The notes beneath the pieces are model-generated. The model searched no databases and had not been told where the DNA came from. It was given only the letters and a program-made list of their open reading frames with translations. A stretch of 14,348 bases of DNA, from NCBI GenBank assembly GCA_018971765.1, contig JAGXAA010000016.1, forward strand, positions 1 to 14,348. The letters run 5' to 3'. Source of the stretch: Patescibacteria group bacterium (GTDB lineage: Bacteria > Patescibacteriota > Minisyncoccia > Phycocordibacterales > GWA1-40-21). Positions within the stretch are counted from its first letter, which is position 1; the number at the start of each line of letters is the position of its first letter. Positions 6,983 through 13,116 of this stretch are shown in pieces. The position numbers and the translations under genes were made by a program.

Positions 6983-6988
6983 ACATTT

Positions 6989-7471
6989 ATGAACGCAAAA
7001 ATCTTTTTTCAATCAAAAAATTTCAAGAGGATAATTTGCGGAATCGCGATCGCGATAGCCATTCTCGCTGTTTTTCAAGCTGGAATGTTCGTCGGATACC
7101 GCAAAGCGAGTTTCTCCTACCGCTGGGGCGATAATTACCATCGCGCTTTCGGAGAAAGAGGAGAACATATGACAAGTTTCTTCCGCGATGGGGATTTTAC
7201 GAATTCAAGCGGAGCGATAGGCAAAATAGTCAAAATCGATCTGCCGACATTGATGATTGAAAGCAAAGACGGCATAGAAAAAGCGGTTTCGATCACGGAC
7301 GATACGATCATCAAGAAATTCAGAGAAACAGTGAAGCCGGAAGACCTTAAAGCCGGCGATTTTGTCATAGCCATAGGTTCTCCGAACGATAAAGCCGGAA
7401 TTGAAGCCAAGATTGTGAGAATAATTCCAAATTCGGAAAATTTTATCGGAACCGGCACAAGAAACAAATAA
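6989..7471 (+). CDS. Membrane-anchored protein with DUF5666-like beta domain
   Basis: 160 residues. A basic N-terminus is followed by one transmembrane helix (about 13-34, ICGIAIAIAILAVFQAGMF), so the rest is probably extracytoplasmic. After a charged linker, residues about 75-150 form a small beta-rich domain with the pattern G-x-I-x-K-I, SKDGIEKAVSITDDTIIKK, then DLKAGDFVIAIGSPN and a final I-x-A-K-I-V-R-I-I strand. This resembles the DUF5666/OB-like domain often seen as exported single-domain proteins. It follows the two-helix membrane protein by 6 nt and precedes the efflux genes by 167 bp, a gap that holds repeat element A. It may belong to the same envelope-related locus; function unknown. 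Confidence 0.8.
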   Translation: MNAKIFFQSKNFKRIICGIAIAIAILAVFQAGMFVGYRKASFSYRWGDNYHRAFGERGEHMTSFFRDGDFTNSSGAIGKIVKIDLPTLMIESKDGIEKAVSITDDTIIKKFRETVKPEDLKAGDFVIAIGSPNDKAGIEAKIVRIIPNSENFIGTGTRNK

Positions 7472-7481
7472 AAAATATTAT
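7463..7481 (+). repeat. Imperfect direct repeat flanking element A, left copy
   Basis: The 19-bp AT-rich stretch at 7463-7481 resembles the 17-bp stretch at 7624-7640, differing by a 2-nt change in the length of an A run. Each copy is exactly 3 nt from the outer end of element A. It could be a target duplication or simple AT-rich coincidence. Confidence 0.35.
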
Positions 7482-7484
7482 TTA

Positions 7485-7620
7485 TGAATTACGAAACTCG
7501 TCGAAGGCGCGTCTTTTTTAGGGGGTTTTGAGCGCGACGGCGCGAAAACTTCAGGATTTTTTAAGCTTCAAAAAATCCGTACCCTAAAAAAGACATGCCG
7601 AGAAAGAGTTTCGCAATTCA
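7485..7620. repeat. Nested-palindrome element, copy A
   Basis: A 136-bp element. Outer arms TGAATTACGAAACTC (7485-7499) and GAGTTTCGCAATTCA (7606-7620) pair with one A/C mismatch. An inner 13-bp perfect pair lies at 7511-7523 (GTCTTTTTTAGGG) and 7582-7594, and a central 9-bp hairpin (GGATTTTTT/AAAAAATCC) at 7554-7578. The terminal 13 bp match copies B and C, but the interior is unrelated. It ends 18 nt before the macA-like ATG at 7639, with TAAAAT at 7630-7635 in the gap. It could be a MITE-like insertion, a transcript-stability hairpin or a regulatory site. Confidence 0.85.
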
Positions 7621-7638
7621 AAGAACAAATAAAATATT

Positions 7639-9336
7639 ATGAAAAAAATCTTTACGCGCAATAAGATAATAATTTTTTCCATTATAATCATCGGTTTAGG
7701 ATATTGGGAATACAAACACTACACAGACACGAGCGGAGAGACCCGCTATGTGTTGGCAACTGTCAAAAAGGGCGCCATTATTTCTTCCATAACCGGCGCG
7801 GGACAAGTCGCCGCTTCAAGCCAAGTCGACATTAAAAGCAAAGTCTCAGGGGAAGCGACTTATATCGGGGTTGTGAACGGCCAAGAAGTGAAGGCGGGAG
7901 GCATTATCGCGAAAATAGACGCCCGCGACGCTGAAATCGCGCTGGAAGACGCGAAAATTTCGCTTCAAAAATTGACTCAGCCTGCTGACGCCGCCTCGAT
8001 TCTCCAGACGGAAAACGCGCTCGCGGACGCGAAGCAGTCAAATACAAAAGCGAATGATGATCTTGCCAAGTCGTATGATGACGGCTTTAATGCCGTATCA
8101 AACGCCTTTCTTGACATTCCCGATGTTATGACAGGTCTCAATGATTTATTGAACAGTTCCCAGTCAGGGGCCGGTTATTTAAACGACGCCAACGTCAGAG
8201 GATACGGGGACACGGCCGTAAGCTACAGGAACGACGCGGTGACAACTTACTATGCGGCGAAAAACAAATACGACGCCAACTTGATCAAGTATAAAAATAT
8301 GACGCGAACAAGCGGAACGGCAATCATCGAATCTTTGATTAACGACACGTATTCAACCGTAAAAAATATCGCTGACGCGATCAAGGATTCCAAGAACGCG
8401 GTTGATTACATCAGGGGGTTGCAAAATTCGCAGTCCAGAAACGACTCGGCGACAGTACAAAATAATTTGAATTCGTGGACAAGCAAAGTGAACACTCATC
8501 TTTCAAATCTTCTCTCCATAAAAAACGGCATTGAAAGTTCCAAGAATACGATTACAAGTTCGGCGCGGGACATCGCCCAAAAAGCAGAATCCTTGAATAA
8601 ACTTAAAAACGGAGCCGACCCGCTTGACGTAAAGTCGCAAGAGCTTGCCGTTCGAGAGAAAGAATATGCTTACGCAGATTATTTTATTCGCGCGCAATTT
8701 GACGGGGTCATTGCCAAAATCAATGTCAAGCAAAGCGATTCCGTAAACAGCGGGACAAGCGTGGCGACCCTTATCACCAAGCAAAAAGTCGCCAATATTT
8801 CACTGAATGAAATTGACGCCGCGAAAATCAAAAATGGACAAAAAGCGACTCTTACTTTTGACGCGATTCCTGATCTCAGCATTACCGGCAAAGTGACGCA
8901 GATCGATCTCGTCGGAACCGTCTCTCAAGGCGTGGTTACTTACAATGTGGAAATAAGCTTTGACGCAAAAGATGATCGAGTAAAGCCGGGGATGAGCGTG
9001 AGCGCCGCGATTATCACCCAAATCAAGCAGAATGCGCTTACAGTGCCGAACAGCGCCGTGAAATCAAAGAATAACAATAATTACGTTGAAGTTTTTGATC
9101 AAAAATTTGCCCCGGATCAGTTCGCTCAAGGAATCGCTTCCCCGACGGCTCCCCGAAGACAGCCCGTTGAAGTCGGAATATCAAACGATGCTTCCACGGA
9201 AATAATTTCGGGATTGAATGAAGGCGATCAGATCGTTGCGCGGACAATCTCAACCCAGGCAAAAACGACATCTTCCGCGCCAACGAGCCTATTCGGAGCG
9301 CCAAGTGGTCGAGGCGGAGGAGGATTTGGAAGATAA
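7639..9336 (+). CDS. MacA/HlyD-type efflux adaptor (membrane fusion protein)
   Basis: A 565-residue periplasm/wall-side adaptor of an ABC export complex. An N-terminal anchor helix (about 9-22) is followed by a beta-barrel start and a biotinyl-lipoyl half (about 38-100: VKKGAIISSITGAGQVAASS, GEATYIGVVNGQEVKAGGII). A very long helical region (about 100-345) ends in AQFDGVIAKINVKQSDSVNSG, the second lipoyl half (352-372). The barrel and membrane-proximal domains (about 380-540) include KPGMSVSAAI and NSAVKSKNNNNYVEV. MacA proteins are usually about 370 residues, so the helical hairpin is enlarged by roughly 150-200 residues rich in Asn, Ser and Asp. The C-terminus is a Gly-rich tail, SGRGGGGFGR. 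The ABC ATPase and permease genes follow downstream. In a diderm the hairpin meets an outer-membrane channel; if this organism is monoderm it would have another role. Confidence 0.9.
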   Translation: MKKIFTRNKIIIFSIIIIGLGYWEYKHYTDTSGETRYVLATVKKGAIISSITGAGQVAASSQVDIKSKVSGEATYIGVVNGQEVKAGGIIAKIDARDAEIALEDAKISLQKLTQPADAASILQTENALADAKQSNTKANDDLAKSYDDGFNAVSNAFLDIPDVMTGLNDLLNSSQSGAGYLNDANVRGYGDTAVSYRNDAVTTYYAAKNKYDANLIKYKNMTRTSGTAIIESLINDTYSTVKNIADAIKDSKNAVDYIRGLQNSQSRNDSATVQNNLNSWTSKVNTHLSNLLSIKNGIESSKNTITSSARDIAQKAESLNKLKNGADPLDVKSQELAVREKEYAYADYFIRAQFDGVIAKINVKQSDSVNSGTSVATLITKQKVANISLNEIDAAKIKNGQKATLTFDAIPDLSITGKVTQIDLVGTVSQGVVTYNVEISFDAKDDRVKPGMSVSAAIITQIKQNALTVPNSAVKSKNNNNYVEVFDQKFAPDQFAQGIASPTAPRRQPVEVGISNDASTEIISGLNEGDQIVARTISTQAKTTSSAPTSLFGAPSGRGGGGFGR

Positions 9337-9407
9337 ATGCGAAATTTGAAGCGCGAATTAAAAAACTTTCGGCTGATAACTAATGGCTGACATTTTCTAA
9401 ATTTTTA

Positions 9408-9511
9408 TGAATTACGAAACGGAAAAATTTACAATCTGGTTGAGCAAAAACACCTTGAAAGACAAAGAGTTTTTGCGACCCGAGGACTTAAATTTTCCGT
9501 TTCGTAATTCA
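9408..9511 (+). mobile_element. Nested-palindrome MITE-like element, copy B
   Basis: A 104-bp element. Terminal arms 9408-9431 and 9489-9511 (TGAATTACGAAACGG at the outer end) are complementary over 23-24 bp with a single-base gap. Inside, GCAAAAAC (9444-9451) pairs with GTTTTTGC (9469-9476). It is about 94% identical to the reverse complement of copy C (roughly 6 differences including a 1-nt gap). It lies between the adaptor and ABC ATPase genes, 18 nt before the ATG at 9530. I see no clear target duplication. Confidence 0.88.
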
Positions 9512-9520
9512 AAGTAGCTT

Positions 9521-9526
9521 TAAAAT
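9521..9526 (+). promoter_or_regulatory. Candidate -10-like box between element B and the ABC ATPase start
   Basis: TAAAAT begins 10 nt past the end of element B and ends 3 nt before the ATG. The same hexamer lies at the same place after element A (7630-7635), and CATAGT occupies the equivalent place after element C. A -35 would fall inside the element's terminal arm but no strong match is visible, so the promoter reading is weak. Confidence 0.3.
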
Positions 9527-9529
9527 AAT

Positions 9530-10246
9530 ATGATTGAATTTCAAAATATCGCCAAAACATATAAAAACGGAGATGTGGAAACGCAGGCGCTTAAGAAAAT
9601 TTCATTTAAAATAAATGACGGCGAGTTTGTCGCGATTATGGGACCGTCAGGTTCCGGCAAATCGACTCTGATGCACATTATGGGTTGTCTCGATACTCCC
9701 ACAACAGGCAAATATCTTCTGGACGGACGCGATGTTTCCACTCTTTCCGACAATGAACTTGCCGATATTCGCATGAAAAAAATCGGCTTCGTGTTTCAAT
9801 CATTCAATCTTCTGCCGAGAGCGACGGTGCTTCGCAATGTAAGTCTGCCGCTCGTCTACGCCGGAATCAAAAAGAAAGAGCGCGAGAAGCGCGCAATGGA
9901 AGCTCTCACCGCATCCGCTTTTCCGGAGAAATTTTGGAATCATCATTCCAATCAGCTCTCCGGCGGAATGACGCAGAGAGTCGCTATCGCCCGAGCGCTC
10001 TCGAATAATCCGACATTGATTCTGGCCGATGAGCCGACCGGCAACCTTGACACCAAAACCGGCGAAACGGTGCTGGGAACTTTCCAGCGCCTCCATTCCG
10101 AGCAGGGTCGCACTATTGTTCTTATAACTCATGAACCATATGTCGCGGAGCATGCCCAAAGAGTTATCCATGTCAAAGACGGCGAGATTGTAAGCGATAG
10201 CGTAAATCACCGCCGCCGCATTATTAATAACCATCACGCATTATGA
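9530..10246 (+). CDS. ABC transporter ATP-binding protein, MacB/LolD type
   Basis: A 238-residue cytoplasmic ATPase powering the export complex. Walker A is GPSGSGKST (38-46), the Q-loop glutamine is Q90 in FVFQSFNLLPRATV, the signature is LSGGMTQRVAIARAL (143-157, with MT where QQ is usual), Walker B is LILADEPTGNLD (163-174, Glu168) and the H-loop is His201 in LITHEP. This set, with RATVLRNVSLPLVYAG, is typical of the MacB/LolD/FtsE group. The stop codon overlaps the next gene's start in ATGA (10243-10246), implying translational coupling. The start ATG at 9530 gives the standard MIEFQNIAKTYKNG opening. Confidence 0.95.
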   Translation: MIEFQNIAKTYKNGDVETQALKKISFKINDGEFVAIMGPSGSGKSTLMHIMGCLDTPTTGKYLLDGRDVSTLSDNELADIRMKKIGFVFQSFNLLPRATVLRNVSLPLVYAGIKKKEREKRAMEALTASAFPEKFWNHHSNQLSGGMTQRVAIARALSNNPTLILADEPTGNLDTKTGETVLGTFQRLHSEQGRTIVLITHEPYVAEHAQRVIHVKDGEIVSDSVNHRRRIINNHHAL

Positions 10247-11460
10247 TAATCTCAGACTTATTCCAAGAAACATACATCGCCATTTCGGCAAATAAAGCGA
10301 GGTCGAGTCTTACGATCCTCGGCATCGTCATCGGCATCGGCTCGGTTATCGCCATGGTTTCGATCGGGCAAGGCGCCGCCGGACAAATACAATCGAGCAT
10401 TCAAGGGCTTGGTTCAAATCTTCTCACCGTGATTCCCGGGGTCGTTCAGCCCGGCCGAGGAATTGTTTCTTCCGGCCGCGGTTCGGCCCAAACGCTCAAA
10501 AACGAGGATATTGATGTTGTCAGGCAAATTTCCGGCGTAGCTTATGTTTCACCCGAATTGCAACGCCGTTTTCAGATTACCTCCACTGGCGGCAATAACA
10601 CCAATTCAACCATTATCGGAGCGACTCCGGAATACTCGCAGGTTCGAAACGTTTCCGTCGACCAAGGATCATTCATCGCGGAGAATCAACTCCGCGGAAT
10701 AGGCCGAGTGGCGGTCTTGGGGCCCACGGTCGCGAAAGATCTCTTTGCCGATTCTGATCCTGTAGGCAAAACTATCCGCATCAGCAAAATTAATTTCAAA
10801 GTCATCGGCGTACTTCAGACGAAAGGAAGCGGAGGATTTTTTAATCCTGACGACACTGTTTTCGTCCCTCTCACCACGATGCAAAAAATACTTGCGGGGA
10901 GCGATTTTCTTTCAACCATAGCAATCGGCGTGGAGTCCAAAGATTTGATGCCGCAAGTTCAGAACGAAGCGATATTCGCGCTTGCCGCAAAACACCGCAT
11001 CGATCCGCAGAACCCCGATTTTTCCATCGTCTCGCAGGCTGATATTTTGGGGGCGCTCACGCAAGTGACGAATACATTCACCATTTTTCTAGCCGCGGTC
11101 GCAGGCATCTCTCTTATTGTCGGAGGCATTGGAATTATGAATATGATGCTTACGACAGTTACGGAAAGAACGCGCGAGATCGGCCTCCGCAAAGCTATCG
11201 GCGCCAAGAAAAAAGACATCAGTATGCAATTTCTCGCGGAGGCGGTGATGCTCACTTTCATCGGGGGCATTGTCGGAGTCTTTCTCGGCTGGATTGTTTC
11301 CATAGCGGTTTCAAACTTTGTCGGAATAGCGACAACCGTTTCAATTTCATCGGTTATTCTCGCTTTCGGCGTTTCGGCGGCGATAGGAATAATTTTCGGA
11401 TACTATCCCGCGCGCCGAGCCGCGGCGTTGAATCCGATTCAGGCGTTGCGTTACGAATAA
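10243..11460 (+). CDS. ABC transporter permease, MacB/FtsX family
   Basis: A 405-residue membrane subunit, translationally coupled to its ATPase by the 4-bp ATGA overlap. The first membrane helix (about 22-44, SSLTILGIVIGIGSVIAMVSIG) leads into an extracytoplasmic MacB-type domain (about 48-265) beginning GAAGQIQSSIQGLGSNLLTV. Three further helices (about 279-303, 332-356 and 368-390) form the FtsX domain. The cytoplasmic ERTREIGLRKAIGAKKKDI (308-326) couples to the ATPase, and the protein ends in YYPARRAAALNPIQALRYE. ATPase and permease are separate proteins here, unlike fused E. coli MacB. The substrate (peptide, lipid, macrolide) cannot be inferred. The gene meets the methyltransferase gene tail to tail across 43 bp. 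Confidence 0.94.
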   Translation: MIISDLFQETYIAISANKARSSLTILGIVIGIGSVIAMVSIGQGAAGQIQSSIQGLGSNLLTVIPGVVQPGRGIVSSGRGSAQTLKNEDIDVVRQISGVAYVSPELQRRFQITSTGGNNTNSTIIGATPEYSQVRNVSVDQGSFIAENQLRGIGRVAVLGPTVAKDLFADSDPVGKTIRISKINFKVIGVLQTKGSGGFFNPDDTVFVPLTTMQKILAGSDFLSTIAIGVESKDLMPQVQNEAIFALAAKHRIDPQNPDFSIVSQADILGALTQVTNTFTIFLAAVAGISLIVGGIGIMNMMLTTVTERTREIGLRKAIGAKKKDISMQFLAEAVMLTFIGGIVGVFLGWIVSIAVSNFVGIATTVSISSVILAFGVSAAIGIIFGYYPARRAAALNPIQALRYE

Positions 11461-11477
11461 AAGCTTTTAGCTTTTTG
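11459..11477 (+). terminator. Weak terminator-like hairpin after the permease gene
   Basis: AAAAGC (11459-11464) pairs with GCTTTT (11470-11475) around TTTTA and runs into TTTTTGG. The stem is short and AT-rich and overlaps the permease stop codon, so it is a tentative terminator in the 43-bp convergent gap before the methyltransferase gene. Confidence 0.35.
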
Positions 11478-11503
11478 GTTCGCGCTTCGCAAAACGATTA
11501 AGA

Positions 11504-12121
11504 CTAGCTCATCAGCGGAACAAAAACAAATCCGGGAAAAATTGTTTCTTTTGTCTTCCCTCCTGTGAGTTTCTCAATCTTATACAACGTGTTTTTTATC
11601 GGAATCACGATAATTCCGCCGATTTTGAGTTGCTCTAAAAGATCCTTGGGCAATTCTTCAGCTTCGGCGGAAACAAGAATTTTATCGTAAGGCGCGCGGT
11701 CCGGGAATCCAAGTTTTTCGCCAGCCTGAAAAATTTCCGCGTTTGGGAGTTTAAATTTGGCAAGATTTTTCCTGCCCAATTCCACCAGCTCCGGTATGAT
11801 TTCCAATCCCCAAACCTTGCCGCGCGGTTTTATCATTTCAGCCACTAAGGCGGTCGTCCATCCGGAACCTGAACCGACATCAAGCGTCTTGTCTCCATTT
11901 TTCAAATCTAAAAGCTCAAGCATAAAAGCCACCGTCGTCGGCTGGGAAATCGTCTGTCCGAAACCGATGGGAAGCGGATAATCTTCATAAGATTCCACTC
12001 TGTAATCTTCGGGAACAAAATCAGCGCGGTCAATCGTCCGAAAAGCGTCTTCCAATTCTTTCAAATGCAATAATCCTTTTCCTTTCAGACGTGAAATCAA
12101 AATTTCGTTATTATTATTCAT
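11504..12121 (-). CDS. pcm: Protein-L-isoaspartate O-methyltransferase-like SAM methyltransferase
   Basis: Likely repairs isoaspartyl residues in aged proteins using S-adenosylmethionine; cytoplasmic. Residues are numbered from the TTG at 12130 (208 residues). RADFVPEDYRVESYEDYPLP (35-54) and GFGQTISQPTTVAFMLELL (56-74) are characteristic of the PCMT family. SAM motif I is LDVGSGSGWTTALVAEMI (83-100), the acidic residue after strand 2 lies in VWGLEIIPEL (106-115), and ILVSAEAEELP (151-161) is the post-motif segment, in place of the common I-V-T-A-A. The TTG directly follows the nuclease stop; the ATG at 12121 gives MNNNNEILISRLKGKGLL and is preferred. It follows the RecB-like nuclease gene by 9 nt, so the two are probably co-transcribed. 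Confidence 0.88.
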   Translation of the reverse strand: MNNNNEILISRLKGKGLLHLKELEDAFRTIDRADFVPEDYRVESYEDYPLPIGFGQTISQPTTVAFMLELLDLKNGDKTLDVGSGSGWTTALVAEMIKPRGKVWGLEIIPELVELGRKNLAKFKLPNAEIFQAGEKLGFPDRAPYDKILVSAEAEELPKDLLEQLKIGGIIVIPIKNTLYKIEKLTGGKTKETIFPGFVFVPLMS

Positions 12122-12130
12122 AAAATTCAA

Positions 12131-12937
12131 TCAGCCAAACAATGTCGGCTCCTTTTTTAAATCCGCTTTCGCGTCCTTCGCCATTTTCGCCAGCGCTTCC
12201 CCAGCCGAATTTCGGTAAGGACAATAATCGCAATCGTCCCCTATTTTCGGAATTGAATTGCTCGTCAAAGTTTTTCTCGCGTCAATGAGAGTATCCTCAA
12301 CCCAATCAGTCTTTCCTTTGTAAGGTATGACACTCACTTCAAATTCAAGTTTTCCGTCAAAAGCTTCTTTGTCTTTCCTTCCGTTGGCGTAGACAAAATA
12401 TCCAGTCGGCGAAACAGTGAATCCGTTTTGCCTGAAAAGCCACTGATAGACTTCCATCTGGCGCTTGTATCCCTCCTGCCACTCGGCGTCAAGATTGACT
12501 TCTTCGTCTTTACTCGTCGCCTTGTAATCAACGATTATAAGCTCGCCTTTCTTATTCACCCACAAATCGTCAATCGCGCCAGTGACGATAAAATTGCTCG
12601 GTTTGTGAAAATACTGAACCCCGACAAAATTGTCTCTCCACATTTCCATGTCGTGATGCTGAAGCGGGACGGCGTCTATGCCATATTTATCCATAAGCGG
12701 ATGAGCTGTCTTATGTTTCCTGTGAATGTCAAATTCTTTCTTCAAGAGAAAATCCACCGCGCTGTTTAAAGTAAAAGGAAACCCGGGCGGTCGCCCCACC
12801 CCAAGCCGCCTGTCAAGATAAAAGCACCTCGGACATTCGATAAAGAGGTCGATTTTGGAACGGCTCAATTTAAACGGCTCCGCCGAATCAGGACTGAAAA
12901 GGTTCCTCGTTCTTTTAGAATTGTAATATTGAGACAT
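12131..12937 (-). CDS. PD-(D/E)XK nuclease, RecB/Cas4-like, with four cysteines
   Basis: A 268-residue single-domain nuclease. LSRSKIDLFIECPRCFYLDRR (24-44) is the N-terminal RecB-family motif. The catalytic core shows GAIDDLW (120-126, Asp123/Asp124), IIVDYKATSK (134-143, Asp137-x-Lys139) and the RecB-type Q-x3-Y motif in KRQMEVYQWLF (Gln160, Tyr164). Four cysteines, Cys35/Cys38 and Cys236/Cys239 (CDYC), could hold a metal or 4Fe-4S cluster as in Cas4 and AddB, although those use a 1+3 rather than 2+2 spacing. It ends in PTLFG, faintly like a sliding-clamp-binding tail. No cas genes, helicase or CRISPR array are in the window. The start ATG at 12937 lies 18 nt from repeat element C. A role in DNA repair or defence is inference. 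Confidence 0.85.
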   Translation of the reverse strand: MSQYYNSKRTRNLFSPDSAEPFKLSRSKIDLFIECPRCFYLDRRLGVGRPPGFPFTLNSAVDFLLKKEFDIHRKHKTAHPLMDKYGIDAVPLQHHDMEMWRDNFVGVQYFHKPSNFIVTGAIDDLWVNKKGELIIVDYKATSKDEEVNLDAEWQEGYKRQMEVYQWLFRQNGFTVSPTGYFVYANGRKDKEAFDGKLEFEVSVIPYKGKTDWVEDTLIDARKTLTSNSIPKIGDDCDYCPYRNSAGEALAKMAKDAKADLKKEPTLFG

Positions 12938-12945
12938 TAAACTAT

Positions 12946-12953
12946 GTTATCAC
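12946..12953 (+). repeat. 8-bp target-site duplication of element C, left copy
   Basis: GTTATCAC here is repeated exactly at 13063-13070. Each copy lies 2 nt outside the terminal arm of element C, the arrangement expected of an 8-bp target duplication made by a DDE-type transposase. Confidence 0.7.
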
Positions 12954-12955
12954 CG

Positions 12956-13060
12956 TGAATTACGAAACGCAAAAATTTAAGTCCTCGGGTCGCAAAACCT
13001 CTTTGTCTTTTAAGGTGTTTTTGCTCAACCAGACCGTAAATTTTTCCGTTTCGTAATTCA
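12956..13060 (-). mobile_element. Nested-palindrome MITE-like element, copy C
   Basis: A 105-bp element whose 24-bp terminal arms (12956-12979 and 13037-13060) pair with one mismatch. It is about 94% identical to copy B on the opposite strand; one internal hairpin arm has lost a base of its A/T run (GCAAAAC against GTTTTTGC). It lies 18 nt upstream of the RecB-like nuclease ATG, in the same orientation to that gene as copy B has to the ABC ATPase gene. It is too short to encode a transposase. Confidence 0.88.
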
Positions 13061-13062
13061 AA

Positions 13063-13070
13063 GTTATCAC
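13063..13070 (+). repeat. 8-bp target-site duplication of element C, right copy
   Basis: An exact copy of GTTATCAC at 12946-12953, again 2 nt beyond the terminal arm. An exact 8-mer match at a fixed offset is expected by chance about once in 65,000 trials, so a duplication is likely even allowing for a few alternative offsets. Confidence 0.7.
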
Positions 13071-13116
13071 ATAGGCTCTTTTTTTAAAACAGAAAAACCG
13101 CGAGTGAAAAACAAAT

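Noticed and set aside
9337..9407. Possible small gene or regulatory site between the adaptor stop and element B
   Set aside because: Only AT-rich unstructured sequence is visible; no hairpin, start codon context or promoter of note.
9800..10237. 145-residue minus-strand open frame
   Set aside because: Antisense to the ABC ATPase, whose Walker and signature motifs are unambiguous.
10959..11303. 114-residue minus-strand open frame
   Set aside because: Antisense to the FtsX domain of the permease; hydrophobic composition is a shadow of the membrane helices.
12131..12937. Calling the nuclease Cas4
   Set aside because: The RecB-type core fits, but the cysteine layout is 2+2 and no CRISPR components are in the window.
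7485..13060. CRISPR array
   Set aside because: The repeated elements are few, kilobases apart, in both orientations and internally palindromic over their whole length; no spacer-like units or cas1/cas2 genes are present.
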